This document shows positions 44,001-53,160 of a DNA stretch of 56,522 bases, piece by piece. Source of the DNA: CAZNPU01 sp964575335 (GTDB lineage Bacteria; Planctomycetota; Phycisphaerae; Phycisphaerales; SM1A02); assembly GCA_964575335.1 (NCBI GenBank), contig CAZNPU010000024.1, forward strand, positions 1 to 56,522, given 5' to 3'. A program made the position numbers and the translations under genes. Each line of letters begins with the position of its first letter. Position 1 is the stretch's first letter. The notes under the pieces were generated by a model that saw only the letters and a list, made by a program, of their open reading frames with translations, did not search any database and was not told the DNA's origin.

Positions 44001-47000
44001 TTGATCGAACCGCTGGATACCGCTGGCGCAGGCAGCGATCAGACGCAGGTGCGACTGGTGAAGCTCAAGCATGCGCGAGCGGAAACCGTTGCGCCGCTTG
44101 TGCAGCAGCTTCTGGCAGGTGAAGAAATCCCGCTATGGCTGCGCTATGACGCACTGGCCCGCAATCGACAACTGCCCGAAACCGGCCCGCAGGTACGCGT
44201 CGCTGCCGAGCCGCGGCTCAACGCTGTGGTCATTTCCGCGCCGCCTGCGGTGCTGGACATCGCTGAGGAAATGGCGGCGCAGCTTGATGTTGATCCGGCA
44301 CAACTGGATGGCGGCGCGACCGCCCGAACCGTGCGGGTGCTCACGGTGCGCAACGCCGACGCAAGACAACTGGCGACCAATCTCGAAGCCCTCTTCAGCG
44401 ATGCGGATCAAAGCGAAGTGCGGCCCACGATTCGCGTTGATGCGGTCAGCAACAGCCTCATCGTGCGGGCCACCGATGAACAGTTCGACACGATCGAGCA
44501 GGTCGTCAGCCGAATCGACAAAGCGTCGATCACCGCGACGCGGCAGATGCGCATGATCCCCATCGATCCTTCGCGCGCCAAAGCCCAGGACATCGCCAGC
44601 GCGCTGCAGCAGCTGACGCAATCAGCCGACGACAGCGCAGGCCCGAAAGTGCAGGTCATCACGCTGGAAGAACTGCTCAATCGCAAGAAGGAAAAGCGTG
44701 AGTCTGAATCAAAGCCGCAAGTAAAGGACGAAACTGAGCAGCGCAAAGACGCCTCAACTGTCAGCGCTTCACATCATTTGCCGCTTGCAGCAAAGCCTGC
44801 ATACATCGCGCCATCGATATTCACCAACTTCGCTGCGATCGTGTTTGCAACCGGGCAGGATGATGAACAGACCGATCAAGGCGGTCATGATGACAATGGC
44901 AGTGGCGATGAACCCGACGTGACCATCGCCGTCGATCCAGCGACCAACAGCCTCATTCTTCTTGGTTCGCAGCGTGCGATTGATCGCCTGAGCGCTCTGG
45001 CCCGGCAGATTCAGGATCAGTTGCCTGCTGCGCCCGCCAGCATTCGCTACATCACACTGCCGCAGGATGTTGATGTGCAGGGGTTGGCTACGCTGCTCTC
45101 GCAGACGTTGCAGCACATTCCCAACCTGCCCGGACAGCGAGGCGGCCCGCTACGTCAGCGCGTGGGCATCATCGCTGATCCCGTGGGCAACGCGCTGATC
45201 ATCGCATCGAACGATACGGATTTTGAAACTGTCGGTGAATTGATCGCAGCGCTTTCCAAGCCGACTGCAACCGAATTTCCCATTCGCACCATGACGCTGC
45301 ACCGCGCTGAAGCCAGCGCAGTGGCTCGCGCGATTCAGCAGTTTTATGACGATCGTGCACGGGTGCTGGCCAGCCACCGCGGCCGTCGCCAGCAGGGGCG
45401 GCGCATCTCCATCATGGGCATCGATTCCAGCAACACGCTGCTGGTGTCAGCGTCGGATGAAGACTTCAAGCAGGTAGAGCAGCTTGTTGAGCAGTTCGAT
45501 ACCGCTGAAGCTGTGGCGGGATTGACGTTTCGCATTTTCCAGCTGCGGCACGCCAACGCCGGTGAGATCGAGCGCAATGTGCAGTTGCTGGTGAACGATC
45601 TGATCTGGAACCAGGGGCAAAATGTGTTCTTCTGGCCTCCTCGCAACGCCGGTCAGCAGCAGGGGCGACGGGACATGATTGCAGTGCGTGCCGATGCCCG
45701 CCTCAACGCGCTGATCGTCACCGGCCAGGGCGATAAGTTCGACGTGGTGGAGAAGCTGATTGAAGAACTCGATGCGCCGCCACGCGAGGGCGATGAGAAG
45801 GTCATTCGGCTGTATCGCACGGCGCATGTGCAATTGCAGACGGTGGCTGACGTGGTGCGCGAAACGTTCAACGCCGGTCGTCAGCGCCGCTTCTGGGAGC
45901 CCCCCGATCCCACGGAAATTCGCGTGCGCGTGGATGACGCCAACCATGTTCTGATCGTCAGCGCAACCGCCAGAGAGCAGGAAGAAATCGCGCAGCTCAT
46001 CGCCGGCCTTGACAAGCAGGCCCAGACTGTGGGCATGGGCGGCGAGATGCAGACGCAGGTGCTTCCTGTCAAGTTCGGCCGAGCCGTTGAACTGGCCGGA
46101 ACGCTCACACGTTTTCTGAACGATCGTGCCCGCAAAGCCAATGCTGCCAGACCTGCCGCCACGATCATTCCAAGTGAATCGGCGAACACGCTCATTGTCG
46201 CAGCGCCGGCTGACGAAATGGCCACCATTCGCGACCTGCTGACGCAGCTCGATCTGCCGGATGTCACCGGCGACCGCGTGATCGAAATCATCGCACTGCA
46301 GCAGGGCAGTGCGCAGGAAATCGGCCGCATCGTGCGCGAGCAGTTCAGCCGCCGCACCGGCGCCGGCGGTCAGGGCGTGGTCATTACTCCCGACGCACGC
46401 ACCAACAGCGTCATCGTCAATGCGCCGCAGCTTGAATTTGAACAGGTTCGCGCACTGATCGATCGGCTTGATTCGCCATCAGCAAGCGATGAAACCATCA
46501 TCCGCACCTACGCCCTCAAAGGCGCAAGAGCCGATGAGGCGGTGCGTATTTTGACCGACACATTGCAGCTTGATCCGCGCGGCCGCACGCCGGGCAAGGG
46601 CATCACCATCAAACTCGATGAATCAGACAGCGAGGCAGTCGAGGTCAAGGCACGCATTGTGGCTGACCGTCGATCCAATAGCCTGATCGTTACCGCCACA
46701 GAGCAGTCGTTTCCGATCATTGAGTCGCTCATCAGCAAGCTGGAGGAAGTGCCCGCTGCCAGTCCGGTGGAGTGGCGCATCGTGACGCTGAAACATGCGC
46801 TGGCTTCGGAAGTGAGATTGACGCTCGATCAGATCACGCGCGGCTTGATCGTGGACAATCAGTCTCGGCCTCGCATCGATTACAACCGGCTTGAGAATCA
46901 GCTCATCATCTCGGCCACTGCTGATCAGTTCAAACAGATCGAAGAGATTCTGCAGCAGATCGACGTGCCGTCGCAGCATGAGCGGCTGACCGATTTTGTG

Positions 47001-50000
47001 CCGCTGCGCTTTGCCAATGCGGACAAAATCCGCGAAGCGCTGAGCGTGTTTTACGGCCCGTGGGCGGTTGAAGCAGACACGCCCGGGAAGCGCAACGTGC
47101 GGATCGTATCCGACCCTGCCACCAACAGTCTGGTCATTACCGCGAACAAGGACGAGTGGCAGGGAATACGCTCGCTGCTGGAGAAGCTTGACAGCGAAGA
47201 GTACGACGCATCGCTGCAGTTGAAGGTCTTGCCGCTGATGCACGCTGATGCGCAGAGTGTGGCACGTGCGATCAACGAGGCGTTTCAGGGCCAGGTCACC
47301 GGCGACAGCCGCACGCCCGGCGCAGCAAATCGCTCGCAGCAGTCGCGATCGCGCAGTGATGCCGATCGGCGCAGCGAGATCGACGTGCCCACCGTTTTGG
47401 TGCAAAGCGAAGACTGGGTTCGCGCCAGCGCCGAGCCGCTGACGAACTCGGTCATCGTGTCGGCATCGCGGCAGAACATCGCCAAGATCGAACAGATTGT
47501 GCAGAATCTGGATGTGGCCGATTACGCCAAACTGCCGCCCCCGCAGATCATTCCTGTCACCAGCGGCGATCCCGTGCAGCTTGCGCAGTCGCTGACGCAG
47601 TTGTATGAGCAGGCCGGCCGCAGCGGGGCAGCGCGATCCGGCGCTGCTCGCAAGAGTCTGCGCATCGTCGGCGATGCCGCTTCCAACAGCATCATCGTTC
47701 GCGCTGAGGTTGAGGATTTTCAGCAGATTCGCACGCTTGCTGAAGCGTTGCAGCAGCAGGCCGCCAGTCAGGGCTTGACGGTGAACGTGGTCAAGCTCAA
47801 CGCAGCTCCTGCATCGCGTGTAGCCAGCGCGATCACCGAAGCGTTTCAGGCCAAGGCCAGGCAGGCCAATCAGCCGCTGTCGATTCGCGTTGATGCGACG
47901 GGAAACAGCCTTGTGATCGCATCGAGCGCGCCGTTGCTTGAAGAGATCAAGACCACCGTGGCGGAGCTGGATGCGCTTTCGCCCGCTGCGGGGCAGGGCA
48001 TCTTCATCATCGAACTGGAGAACATTCCGCCCGAAACCGCCAAGAACATCATCGAAACCATCGGCCTTGATAAACCGCAGCCGGCTGATTCGGTCTCGCG
48101 CATCGTCACCGAGCCGGTGAAAGTGTCGGTGCTTGCGGGACGAAACGCAGTTGTCGTTGTGGCGAATCCGGTCGATCGTGAGGCGATTGTGAGTTTGCTC
48201 AAAGCGGTGGATGCTGAGCCGGCGCTGGCCGAAGCGCAGACGAAAGTCATTCGTCTCAAGCACGCGCAGGCCCAGGCGTTGTCGCAGATTCTGGCGCAGG
48301 TGTTGCGGCCGGGCAATCAGCAGGCCGACACGCCGCTGGCGCGATCGGCGCGGGAGCATGTGCGCCGGTTGACGATTCGGCGCGACCGTCCCGACGACGG
48401 CTCGCTGCAGCTTGACCTCACCAGTCCCATTCGCATTGTGGCCGATCCCGCGCTCAACGCGCTGGTCATCAGCAGCACGCATGAAAACCTTGCGGTGATG
48501 GAGCAGTTGATCGCCATGTTCGATCAGTTGCCGATCACCGACGCTGTCATGGTGCAGCTTTTCCCGCTGCAGAACATTTCCGCCGAGCAGTTCTCGCGCA
48601 TCGTGCGTGAACTGTTCGCGCAAGGCAAGCAGCTTGGCCGCACTGCAATCACCAAGGTGGCTGGCATGCCCGACGGCGCTGCGGGCAAGGCGCTGTTGGA
48701 AGAACTGGCCATCACCACCGACGAACGCACCAACACGGTGATCGTGGCGGGCAGCGAAAACGCAGTTGCGCTGGTGGAGGTGATGGTCAAGCGTCTGGAC
48801 AGCAACGTGGCGATCGGCTGGATCGAGCCGCGCGTTCTGCCGCTGCGATTTGCCGATGCGACCGATCTTGCCGCCACATTGCAGGCAATCGTGGTGGATG
48901 GCGTGGGCAACCTGCCTCAATCGACGCCGCTGCAGCGACAGATCGGCCGATTGCGCATGGCGCGATTGAACGAAAACGGCGGGCAGGTGCTGGAGAGCAC
49001 CGTCTTTGTGCCGATGACGCGGCTGGTGATTCGTCCCGAGCCGCAGATGAACGCGCTGATTCTCGTCGGCACGCCTGAAAATCTGGAAGTGGTGAGCGAA
49101 CTGGTTGCGATGCTCGATGTCGAAACCGCTTCGCCCCAGAGCACCGTGCGCATCTACCCGATCGAGCACGCTTCCGCAGCGAGGTTGGCGCAAACGGTGC
49201 GTCAGCTTTTCGATCAGCAGGTGCGGAGCCGCGCGATTCGTGAGGAAGACCGCGTGGTTGTGCAGGCTGATGAACGCACCAACGCGCTGATTGTCGCCAC
49301 CAGTCCGCGCAGCTTTGCGGTGCTGGAAGGGTTGCTGAAAACGCTCGATGCTGAACTTGCTCCCGATTTGCGGGAGATTCGCACAATCGAACTCAAGAAC
49401 GCCTCCGCCCAGCGACTGGCTTCGCTTCTTCAGCAGATGATGGATTCGCGGCTGGAGCGGTTGCGCCGCGTGCAGCCGGAGACGGCCGATCTCGAACGCG
49501 CCACCATCGTTGCTGATGCACGCACCAACAGCCTGGTCATCGCTGCGGGCAATGACACATTTGAAGTCATTCGTCGCGTAGCAGCCGACCTTGATCAAAA
49601 CGTGCTGGGCGACGTTTCACTGGTGCACGTGCTGCCATTGGAGAAAGGCAACGGCGAGCGCATTGCCCAGGCGATCAACCAGATCATGGAACGCCGCTAT
49701 GCCGACATGCCTGCGGAACTCCGCAACAGTCAGCGGCCGCTGGTGATGACCGATGCACGCACCAACAGCCTGCTGGTGGCAGCAAATCCCGAGGATCTTG
49801 CGTCAATCGAAGACCTGGTCAACAAGCTCGCCGCTGCGCCGACCAACCCTGCGGTGGGCGTGCATGTGGTTGCGCTTGGCTCGTCGGTTCGCGCTGAACT
49901 GATCGCGCCGCGTCTGCAGCGACTGATGCGGGAGCGTCAGGCCACGCTCGGACAGGCGGCCACGCCGACGGATCGCGTTGCCATCGAACCTGATCTGGCC

Positions 50001-52181
50001 AGCAACAGCCTGATCGTTGCCGCCAGCAATGAGAATTTGGACGTGATTCGCAACCTGATCGATGCGTTGACGAAAACTGAAATGGCGCAAGGCGACGACG
50101 GCGAACATGCTGGGGCGCCGGGCCGCGAGCTTGAGATGGTGATGCTCTCCCCGGCCAGCCGCGCTGCTGACATGGTTGACCTGCTCGGTGAACTGTACGT
50201 GCAGGAAGCCAACCGCACGCGAGGTCAGAACACCGTGCGCGTCACGGCCGATGAGCGGGTCAATGCAGTTCTCATCAACGCCCCGGCCAATGACGTTCGC
50301 GCTCTGCGCGCCCTCATCGCGCAGCTTGACGGCGCCAAGCCCGCCAACGTCATCGAAATCAAATACGTACCGCTGCAAAGCGCCAACGCGCTTGAAACAG
50401 TCAGTCTGATTGAAAACGTGCTCAGCGGGCGCGGCATCGGGCCTCGCCGCAATACCCGGCAGGCTACGGTGCTCAAGTACCTGCGGGAAATCGCCCGAAG
50501 TCAGGGCGAGGAGATGTCCGACGAGGCTTCAGAGGACGCCGGTGTGGAGATGCAGGTCAGCGCCGCCATTCGTGAATCAATTACGCTGACGCCTGATTTG
50601 CGCACCAACACCATTATCGTCTCCGCACCGCGCGAATCGGCGCGCATGATCGAGCAGATGATCCGCGATCTGGACGCCTCAAACACCGGCTCCAAATCCA
50701 TTCGCATCTTCAAACTCGAAAACGCCGATGCCGTGGCCATGGCGGAACTGCTCACGGACCTTTTCAACCTGCGCCAGGGCAACAGTCTGTTTGTGCTCAA
50801 GCCCCGCGAAGATGTGCCTGGAATTGCTGGCGGTGGGGGGCTGGAGCTGGATGGGGCAAACGCGCTTGCAGCCGCCGCTTCATCGCTGGGCTCCACTGCT
50901 TCGTTTGCGGGCACCGAACTCACCGCCGTGCCCGATGAGCGGCAGCAGCTTGCCATCACAATCGACAGTCGCACCAACAGTCTGATTGTCTCCGGCACAC
51001 CCAAGTATCTTGATCTTGTTGCGAAGGTGGTGGACGAACTGGATCGGCTTGAAGCCAACGAGCGCGAAGTGTTCGTGTATCAGCTGCGCAATTCGGTGGC
51101 AGCCGACGTCGCGCGCGTCATCAGCGAGTTTGTCGATCAGGAGCAGCAGAAACTGATCAGCACGCTTTCGGTCGATCAAATCGGTTCTGCAGCGCGGTTG
51201 CTGGAGCGCGAAGTCACCATCAGCGGCGATCAGCAGTCCAACTCGGTGCTGGTCAGCGCCAGCCCGCGCTACATGAATCGCGTGAAGGAACTGATCCGCC
51301 AGCTTGATGTCGATCCGCCGCAGGTTCTGATTCAGGTGATGCTTGCCGAAGTCACGCTCGATTCGCGTGATGAATGGGGCGTCGATTTCTTCGCGCGGGC
51401 GGAAATCAACGGTACCGACGTGGTGGGCAGCTACGGTCTGGCCAGCGCATTTGTTCATGGGCTTGGCGTGCCGAATCTGGCCATCGCCTCCAGCGATTTT
51501 GAACTGCTCATCCGCGCGATGAAGTCGCAGGGCCGCCTGCAGGTGCTGAGCAATCCGTCAATCATGGCGGCAAACAATGCGCCGGCACGCATTCAGGTTG
51601 GTGAAACCATTCGCCTGCCCGTGGCTACCTCCATCACCGACGCCGGTCGCATTCAGTCATCGCTGGAGAAGGAAGACATAGGCGTGATTCTGAAGGTCAC
51701 ACCCACGATCAACCCCGACGGTTTCGTGCGCATGACCATCACGCCGGAAATCTCCAGCTTGAGCGCACGAACCACGCAGATTTCCGAGGATTTTGAATCG
51801 CCCATCATCATCCGCCGCACCGCCGACACCACCGTCACGGTGCAGGACGGCCAGACCATCGTGCTTGGCGGGCTGATTTCCGACCGGTTCGAGCGCCGCG
51901 ATCAGAAGGTGCCGTTCTTCGGTGATCTGCCGCTTGTCGGCCCGCTGTTCCGCAGCAACACCGAGGAAACGGCCAAGACCGAGCTGCTCATCGTCCTGAC
52001 GCCGCACGTGATCGAAAGCCCCGCGCAATTCGATCGAATCGATCAGATCACCGATCGCGAGATCGACCGACTTTCGGTTCCTCCGGAAGTCAAAGAGAGC
52101 ATTCGCCGCAACCTGATCGACGGCACCGGCGCGCTGTATGATGCGGAAGGGAATCGCATTGAGGTGCAAATCGAACAGTGA
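41016..52181 (+). CDS. gspD: giant secretin with ~38 tandem N-type modules
   Basis: A 3721-aa GspD-family outer membrane channel protein, several times the usual length. A signal peptide (ending VQVHAQD, about residue 25) is followed by an N0/STN-like domain (about 58-130, IRFNFKGATFQQVIEFFSR). From about residue 150 to 3435 there is an unbroken chain of secretin_N (NolW, ring-building) modules, about 86 residues each. I counted 38 by eye. Each starts with a strand such as IRIFPLKVARAEELAKTI and ends with a central motif of the type D-x-R-T-N-S-L-I-V-x-A, then a helix and LD. The C-terminal secretin domain spans about 3436-3690 (VLIQVMLAEVTLDSRDEWGV, GRLQVLSNPSIMAANN, VQDGQTIVLGGLISDR, VPFFGDLPLVGPLFRS, ELLIVLTPHVIE). 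One module holds a charged insert (about residues 1224-1303). No stop or frameshift interrupts it. It follows gspM by 56 bases. Confidence 0.93.
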   Translation: MRPKAVSVLLVWAAVWGSLAVQVHAQDSPALQQPPSVTSESQSASDDAAAASNAASEKIRFNFKGATFQQVIEFFSRSTGLPVIWQAQPPEGTLDYLSPEAYDQAEALRVLNIILQSKGVMLRVSEQMLYLQTLQDMQKSDIPTFVGKLPEEVTSDQIITVVRPLKIALAKPMAERLAAMVAQYGAVTAMEQQNALVITETAANVRRLLTIIDQLDMSDPDGAVEIFPIKHARASELMTPLRALLSTKVEKYVVNEKGQQVKIEDTEMPGLAITADDRTNAIISKGSQNRIDQLRDAINLLDVPAAGNARTMRTRQLHRITPAEAAAKLNQLYQKLDNNQRPTVLTLDDAMKVAIVGDEAAVAEGFLLLRELDGDAAGAAAATDAEPVMAVINLQRANSNEVLRAISSLLNKRQQMSMKLVAGLDGRSIIVAGPAGDVDAVRSLVPVLDRQGPADRQVRLLRLASGDPRAIIRQARRMFDEQRTNDDDEQMELTCELDSSSRVVTMIGSQRALDAFTDIVQQIESNIVIDREARTFELANVLPSEIISPLTSLANQLLRPTDGSQFIPPTFTAVDQLNMLVVTATPEQLAMLESVIGNLDASRAEGTTPPLRLLQLRIADAGNLANVIMRQYNQRPPAERKAKPVNVAADHSTNSLILSVHPDVMPEIQAIVDELNKTERTDLEGREIRIFPLKVARAEELAKTIDEMFPQPPPPVDIRGRPQPHLQKPREVVVRADPQTNSLIVDAPIQRMAGFEQLVEQLDRQQFVEETQVRTYAVVHADLNALANTLRQLAASRALLPEGQDQRVPITITVEPMSQTLIVAGPVNIFERVDQVMKELDVKRSGPATTLRIFKLSNARADAIADMLRDVLTTRIRQDVDVPGGAVNMQSLLNISADRKSNTLIISAPEAVMPVAEQVIRQLDDSVSSLGDPVVRVRPVRYANAASLSATLNAALVGVISKATGEPMSVKLVPAPDASAILMVGLEPDLAEVEQLIEPLDTAGAGSDQTQVRLVKLKHARAETVAPLVQQLLAGEEIPLWLRYDALARNRQLPETGPQVRVAAEPRLNAVVISAPPAVLDIAEEMAAQLDVDPAQLDGGATARTVRVLTVRNADARQLATNLEALFSDADQSEVRPTIRVDAVSNSLIVRATDEQFDTIEQVVSRIDKASITATRQMRMIPIDPSRAKAQDIASALQQLTQSADDSAGPKVQVITLEELLNRKKEKRESESKPQVKDETEQRKDASTVSASHHLPLAAKPAYIAPSIFTNFAAIVFATGQDDEQTDQGGHDDNGSGDEPDVTIAVDPATNSLILLGSQRAIDRLSALARQIQDQLPAAPASIRYITLPQDVDVQGLATLLSQTLQHIPNLPGQRGGPLRQRVGIIADPVGNALIIASNDTDFETVGELIAALSKPTATEFPIRTMTLHRAEASAVARAIQQFYDDRARVLASHRGRRQQGRRISIMGIDSSNTLLVSASDEDFKQVEQLVEQFDTAEAVAGLTFRIFQLRHANAGEIERNVQLLVNDLIWNQGQNVFFWPPRNAGQQQGRRDMIAVRADARLNALIVTGQGDKFDVVEKLIEELDAPPREGDEKVIRLYRTAHVQLQTVADVVRETFNAGRQRRFWEPPDPTEIRVRVDDANHVLIVSATAREQEEIAQLIAGLDKQAQTVGMGGEMQTQVLPVKFGRAVELAGTLTRFLNDRARKANAARPAATIIPSESANTLIVAAPADEMATIRDLLTQLDLPDVTGDRVIEIIALQQGSAQEIGRIVREQFSRRTGAGGQGVVITPDARTNSVIVNAPQLEFEQVRALIDRLDSPSASDETIIRTYALKGARADEAVRILTDTLQLDPRGRTPGKGITIKLDESDSEAVEVKARIVADRRSNSLIVTATEQSFPIIESLISKLEEVPAASPVEWRIVTLKHALASEVRLTLDQITRGLIVDNQSRPRIDYNRLENQLIISATADQFKQIEEILQQIDVPSQHERLTDFVPLRFANADKIREALSVFYGPWAVEADTPGKRNVRIVSDPATNSLVITANKDEWQGIRSLLEKLDSEEYDASLQLKVLPLMHADAQSVARAINEAFQGQVTGDSRTPGAANRSQQSRSRSDADRRSEIDVPTVLVQSEDWVRASAEPLTNSVIVSASRQNIAKIEQIVQNLDVADYAKLPPPQIIPVTSGDPVQLAQSLTQLYEQAGRSGAARSGAARKSLRIVGDAASNSIIVRAEVEDFQQIRTLAEALQQQAASQGLTVNVVKLNAAPASRVASAITEAFQAKARQANQPLSIRVDATGNSLVIASSAPLLEEIKTTVAELDALSPAAGQGIFIIELENIPPETAKNIIETIGLDKPQPADSVSRIVTEPVKVSVLAGRNAVVVVANPVDREAIVSLLKAVDAEPALAEAQTKVIRLKHAQAQALSQILAQVLRPGNQQADTPLARSAREHVRRLTIRRDRPDDGSLQLDLTSPIRIVADPALNALVISSTHENLAVMEQLIAMFDQLPITDAVMVQLFPLQNISAEQFSRIVRELFAQGKQLGRTAITKVAGMPDGAAGKALLEELAITTDERTNTVIVAGSENAVALVEVMVKRLDSNVAIGWIEPRVLPLRFADATDLAATLQAIVVDGVGNLPQSTPLQRQIGRLRMARLNENGGQVLESTVFVPMTRLVIRPEPQMNALILVGTPENLEVVSELVAMLDVETASPQSTVRIYPIEHASAARLAQTVRQLFDQQVRSRAIREEDRVVVQADERTNALIVATSPRSFAVLEGLLKTLDAELAPDLREIRTIELKNASAQRLASLLQQMMDSRLERLRRVQPETADLERATIVADARTNSLVIAAGNDTFEVIRRVAADLDQNVLGDVSLVHVLPLEKGNGERIAQAINQIMERRYADMPAELRNSQRPLVMTDARTNSLLVAANPEDLASIEDLVNKLAAAPTNPAVGVHVVALGSSVRAELIAPRLQRLMRERQATLGQAATPTDRVAIEPDLASNSLIVAASNENLDVIRNLIDALTKTEMAQGDDGEHAGAPGRELEMVMLSPASRAADMVDLLGELYVQEANRTRGQNTVRVTADERVNAVLINAPANDVRALRALIAQLDGAKPANVIEIKYVPLQSANALETVSLIENVLSGRGIGPRRNTRQATVLKYLREIARSQGEEMSDEASEDAGVEMQVSAAIRESITLTPDLRTNTIIVSAPRESARMIEQMIRDLDASNTGSKSIRIFKLENADAVAMAELLTDLFNLRQGNSLFVLKPREDVPGIAGGGGLELDGANALAAAASSLGSTASFAGTELTAVPDERQQLAITIDSRTNSLIVSGTPKYLDLVAKVVDELDRLEANEREVFVYQLRNSVAADVARVISEFVDQEQQKLISTLSVDQIGSAARLLEREVTISGDQQSNSVLVSASPRYMNRVKELIRQLDVDPPQVLIQVMLAEVTLDSRDEWGVDFFARAEINGTDVVGSYGLASAFVHGLGVPNLAIASSDFELLIRAMKSQGRLQVLSNPSIMAANNAPARIQVGETIRLPVATSITDAGRIQSSLEKEDIGVILKVTPTINPDGFVRMTITPEISSLSARTTQISEDFESPIIIRRTADTTVTVQDGQTIVLGGLISDRFERRDQKVPFFGDLPLVGPLFRSNTEETAKTELLIVLTPHVIESPAQFDRIDQITDREIDRLSVPPEVKESIRRNLIDGTGALYDAEGNRIEVQIEQ

Positions 52182-52213
52182 TTGACGTTCGCTCTAACTT
52201 CAGATGGAAGATC

Positions 52214-52900
52214 ATGAAGTCAGCAAGGTGTGTGAAGGCAGTGCGGCTTGAACTGCAGAAGTGGCTGTCTTGTTGCATCCGACGTTTGACGCGAAGTGAA
52301 TCATCGTGTGGCCTGAGCAGCCGGAGATCAATCCCAGGCTCACGGTCACAATCAGGACTGCGCCTGGCGTACATCCATGCGGCGCTGGCGTGCATTCTGA
52401 TTGTGCTTGCAGGGTGTCAGACCGAGCGTGTGGTTACAAGTGACGGTCGCCCGCTGCCGCCGCCGCCACGTCCTGCGCCGCCGCCTCCGCCCAGCGCGAA
52501 GGCCAATCGCATGGCGTTTTTTGTGGGTCAGAAGCCTGATGACACCAACCGCAACGGCTATCCCGATCTGATCAGCACGACGGTGATGCTGGTGTCATCG
52601 CCGCACCCCACGCCGATTCGCCAGGATGGCGCATTTGTATTTGAAATGTATCCGCCGGGCCGGTACGGCTCGCGTGATGCGAAGCCCATTGTCTCATGGC
52701 GTCTTGAAGGTGAAGCGGTGCGTCGGGCTGAGGCGATCGCGCTGGCTGGGCCATGCTATCAGTTCCAACTCAGCCTGCTGGCTGTCGGCAGCGATATGCT
52801 GGAGCTTGACCGGGGCGATCTGATCTGTCGCTTTGAACCGGCTGACGGTTCACCGCCCGTGGTGAGCGATGGGGTGCGCACCATTCAGCTTGGCCGATGA
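52214..52900 (+). CDS. lipoprotein downstream of the giant secretin
   Basis: A 228-aa protein if started at ATG 52214; the GTG at 52178 overlapping the gspD stop is the alternative. A long basic head precedes a hydrophobic stretch ending in a lipobox, LIVLAGC, so it should be lipidated. Next is a Pro-rich linker (PPPPPRPAPPPPPS). The folded part has a calcium-loop-like DDTNRNGYPDLI, then beta strands (PIRQDGAFVFEMYPPGRYG, VSWRLEGEAV). No pilotin motif is recognisable. Its place 32 bases after the secretin gene makes a role in secretin assembly attractive, but this is inference. Confidence 0.75.
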   Translation: MKSARCVKAVRLELQKWLSCCIRRLTRSESSCGLSSRRSIPGSRSQSGLRLAYIHAALACILIVLAGCQTERVVTSDGRPLPPPPRPAPPPPPSAKANRMAFFVGQKPDDTNRNGYPDLISTTVMLVSSPHPTPIRQDGAFVFEMYPPGRYGSRDAKPIVSWRLEGEAVRRAEAIALAGPCYQFQLSLLAVGSDMLELDRGDLICRFEPADGSPPVVSDGVRTIQLGR

Positions 52901-53042
52901 TGTTCTTTCAGGCGACACACGGTCGGTACTCGCAAGCAGTCAGAGATGAAAATTGGAGTCATGCGCCAGCGGCAGCACTAACCGCAGCGGTATGCTCTGC
53001 AATGCATCTCATCGGCGCAGCCTTCTTCCGTGAAGAAACACG

Positions 53043-53069
53043 AAAAAACCCGCCATGTGCGGCGGGTTT
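53043..53069 (-). terminator. rho-independent terminator of tRNA-Gln
   Basis: AAACCCGCC (53046-53054) and GGCGGGTTT (53061-53069) form a 9-bp stem with a 6-base loop. Read on the minus strand, the stem is followed by a T-run (A-run 53043-53048). It lies about 20 bases beyond the 3' end of the tRNA, so it ends that transcript. Confidence 0.88.
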
Positions 53070-53089
53070 GGCGTATAGCTGAAAATCAA

Positions 53090-53160
53090 CTGGGGATCAG
53101 GGATTCGAACCCCGACTAACTGGTTCAGAGCCAGTCGTGCTACCGTTACACCAATCCCCA
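53090..53160 (-). tRNA. tRNA-Gln, anticodon CTG
   Basis: Folded by eye on the minus strand: acceptor TGGGGAT with ATCCCCA, D arm, anticodon stem ACTGG/CCAGT with 7-base loop CTCTGAA (anticodon CTG), variable loop TAGTC, T arm CGGGG-TTCGAAT-CCCTG, and discriminator G. The 3' CCA is not encoded (TTG follows). It stands alone, with its own terminator just behind. Confidence 0.93.

Noticed and set aside
46623..49598. 991-codon open frame on the minus strand inside the giant secretin gene
   Set aside because: It is antisense to a clearly coding frame. Its product is rich in Arg, His, Gln and Leu, with no family motif. It is open because the plus-strand codons are GC-biased and repetitive. No ribosome site.
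41016..52181. Assembly artefact creating the giant secretin
   Set aside because: Modules are highly diverged at DNA level, the frame is unbroken and both ends are correct for the family; a collapsed or duplicated assembly would show near-identical units.
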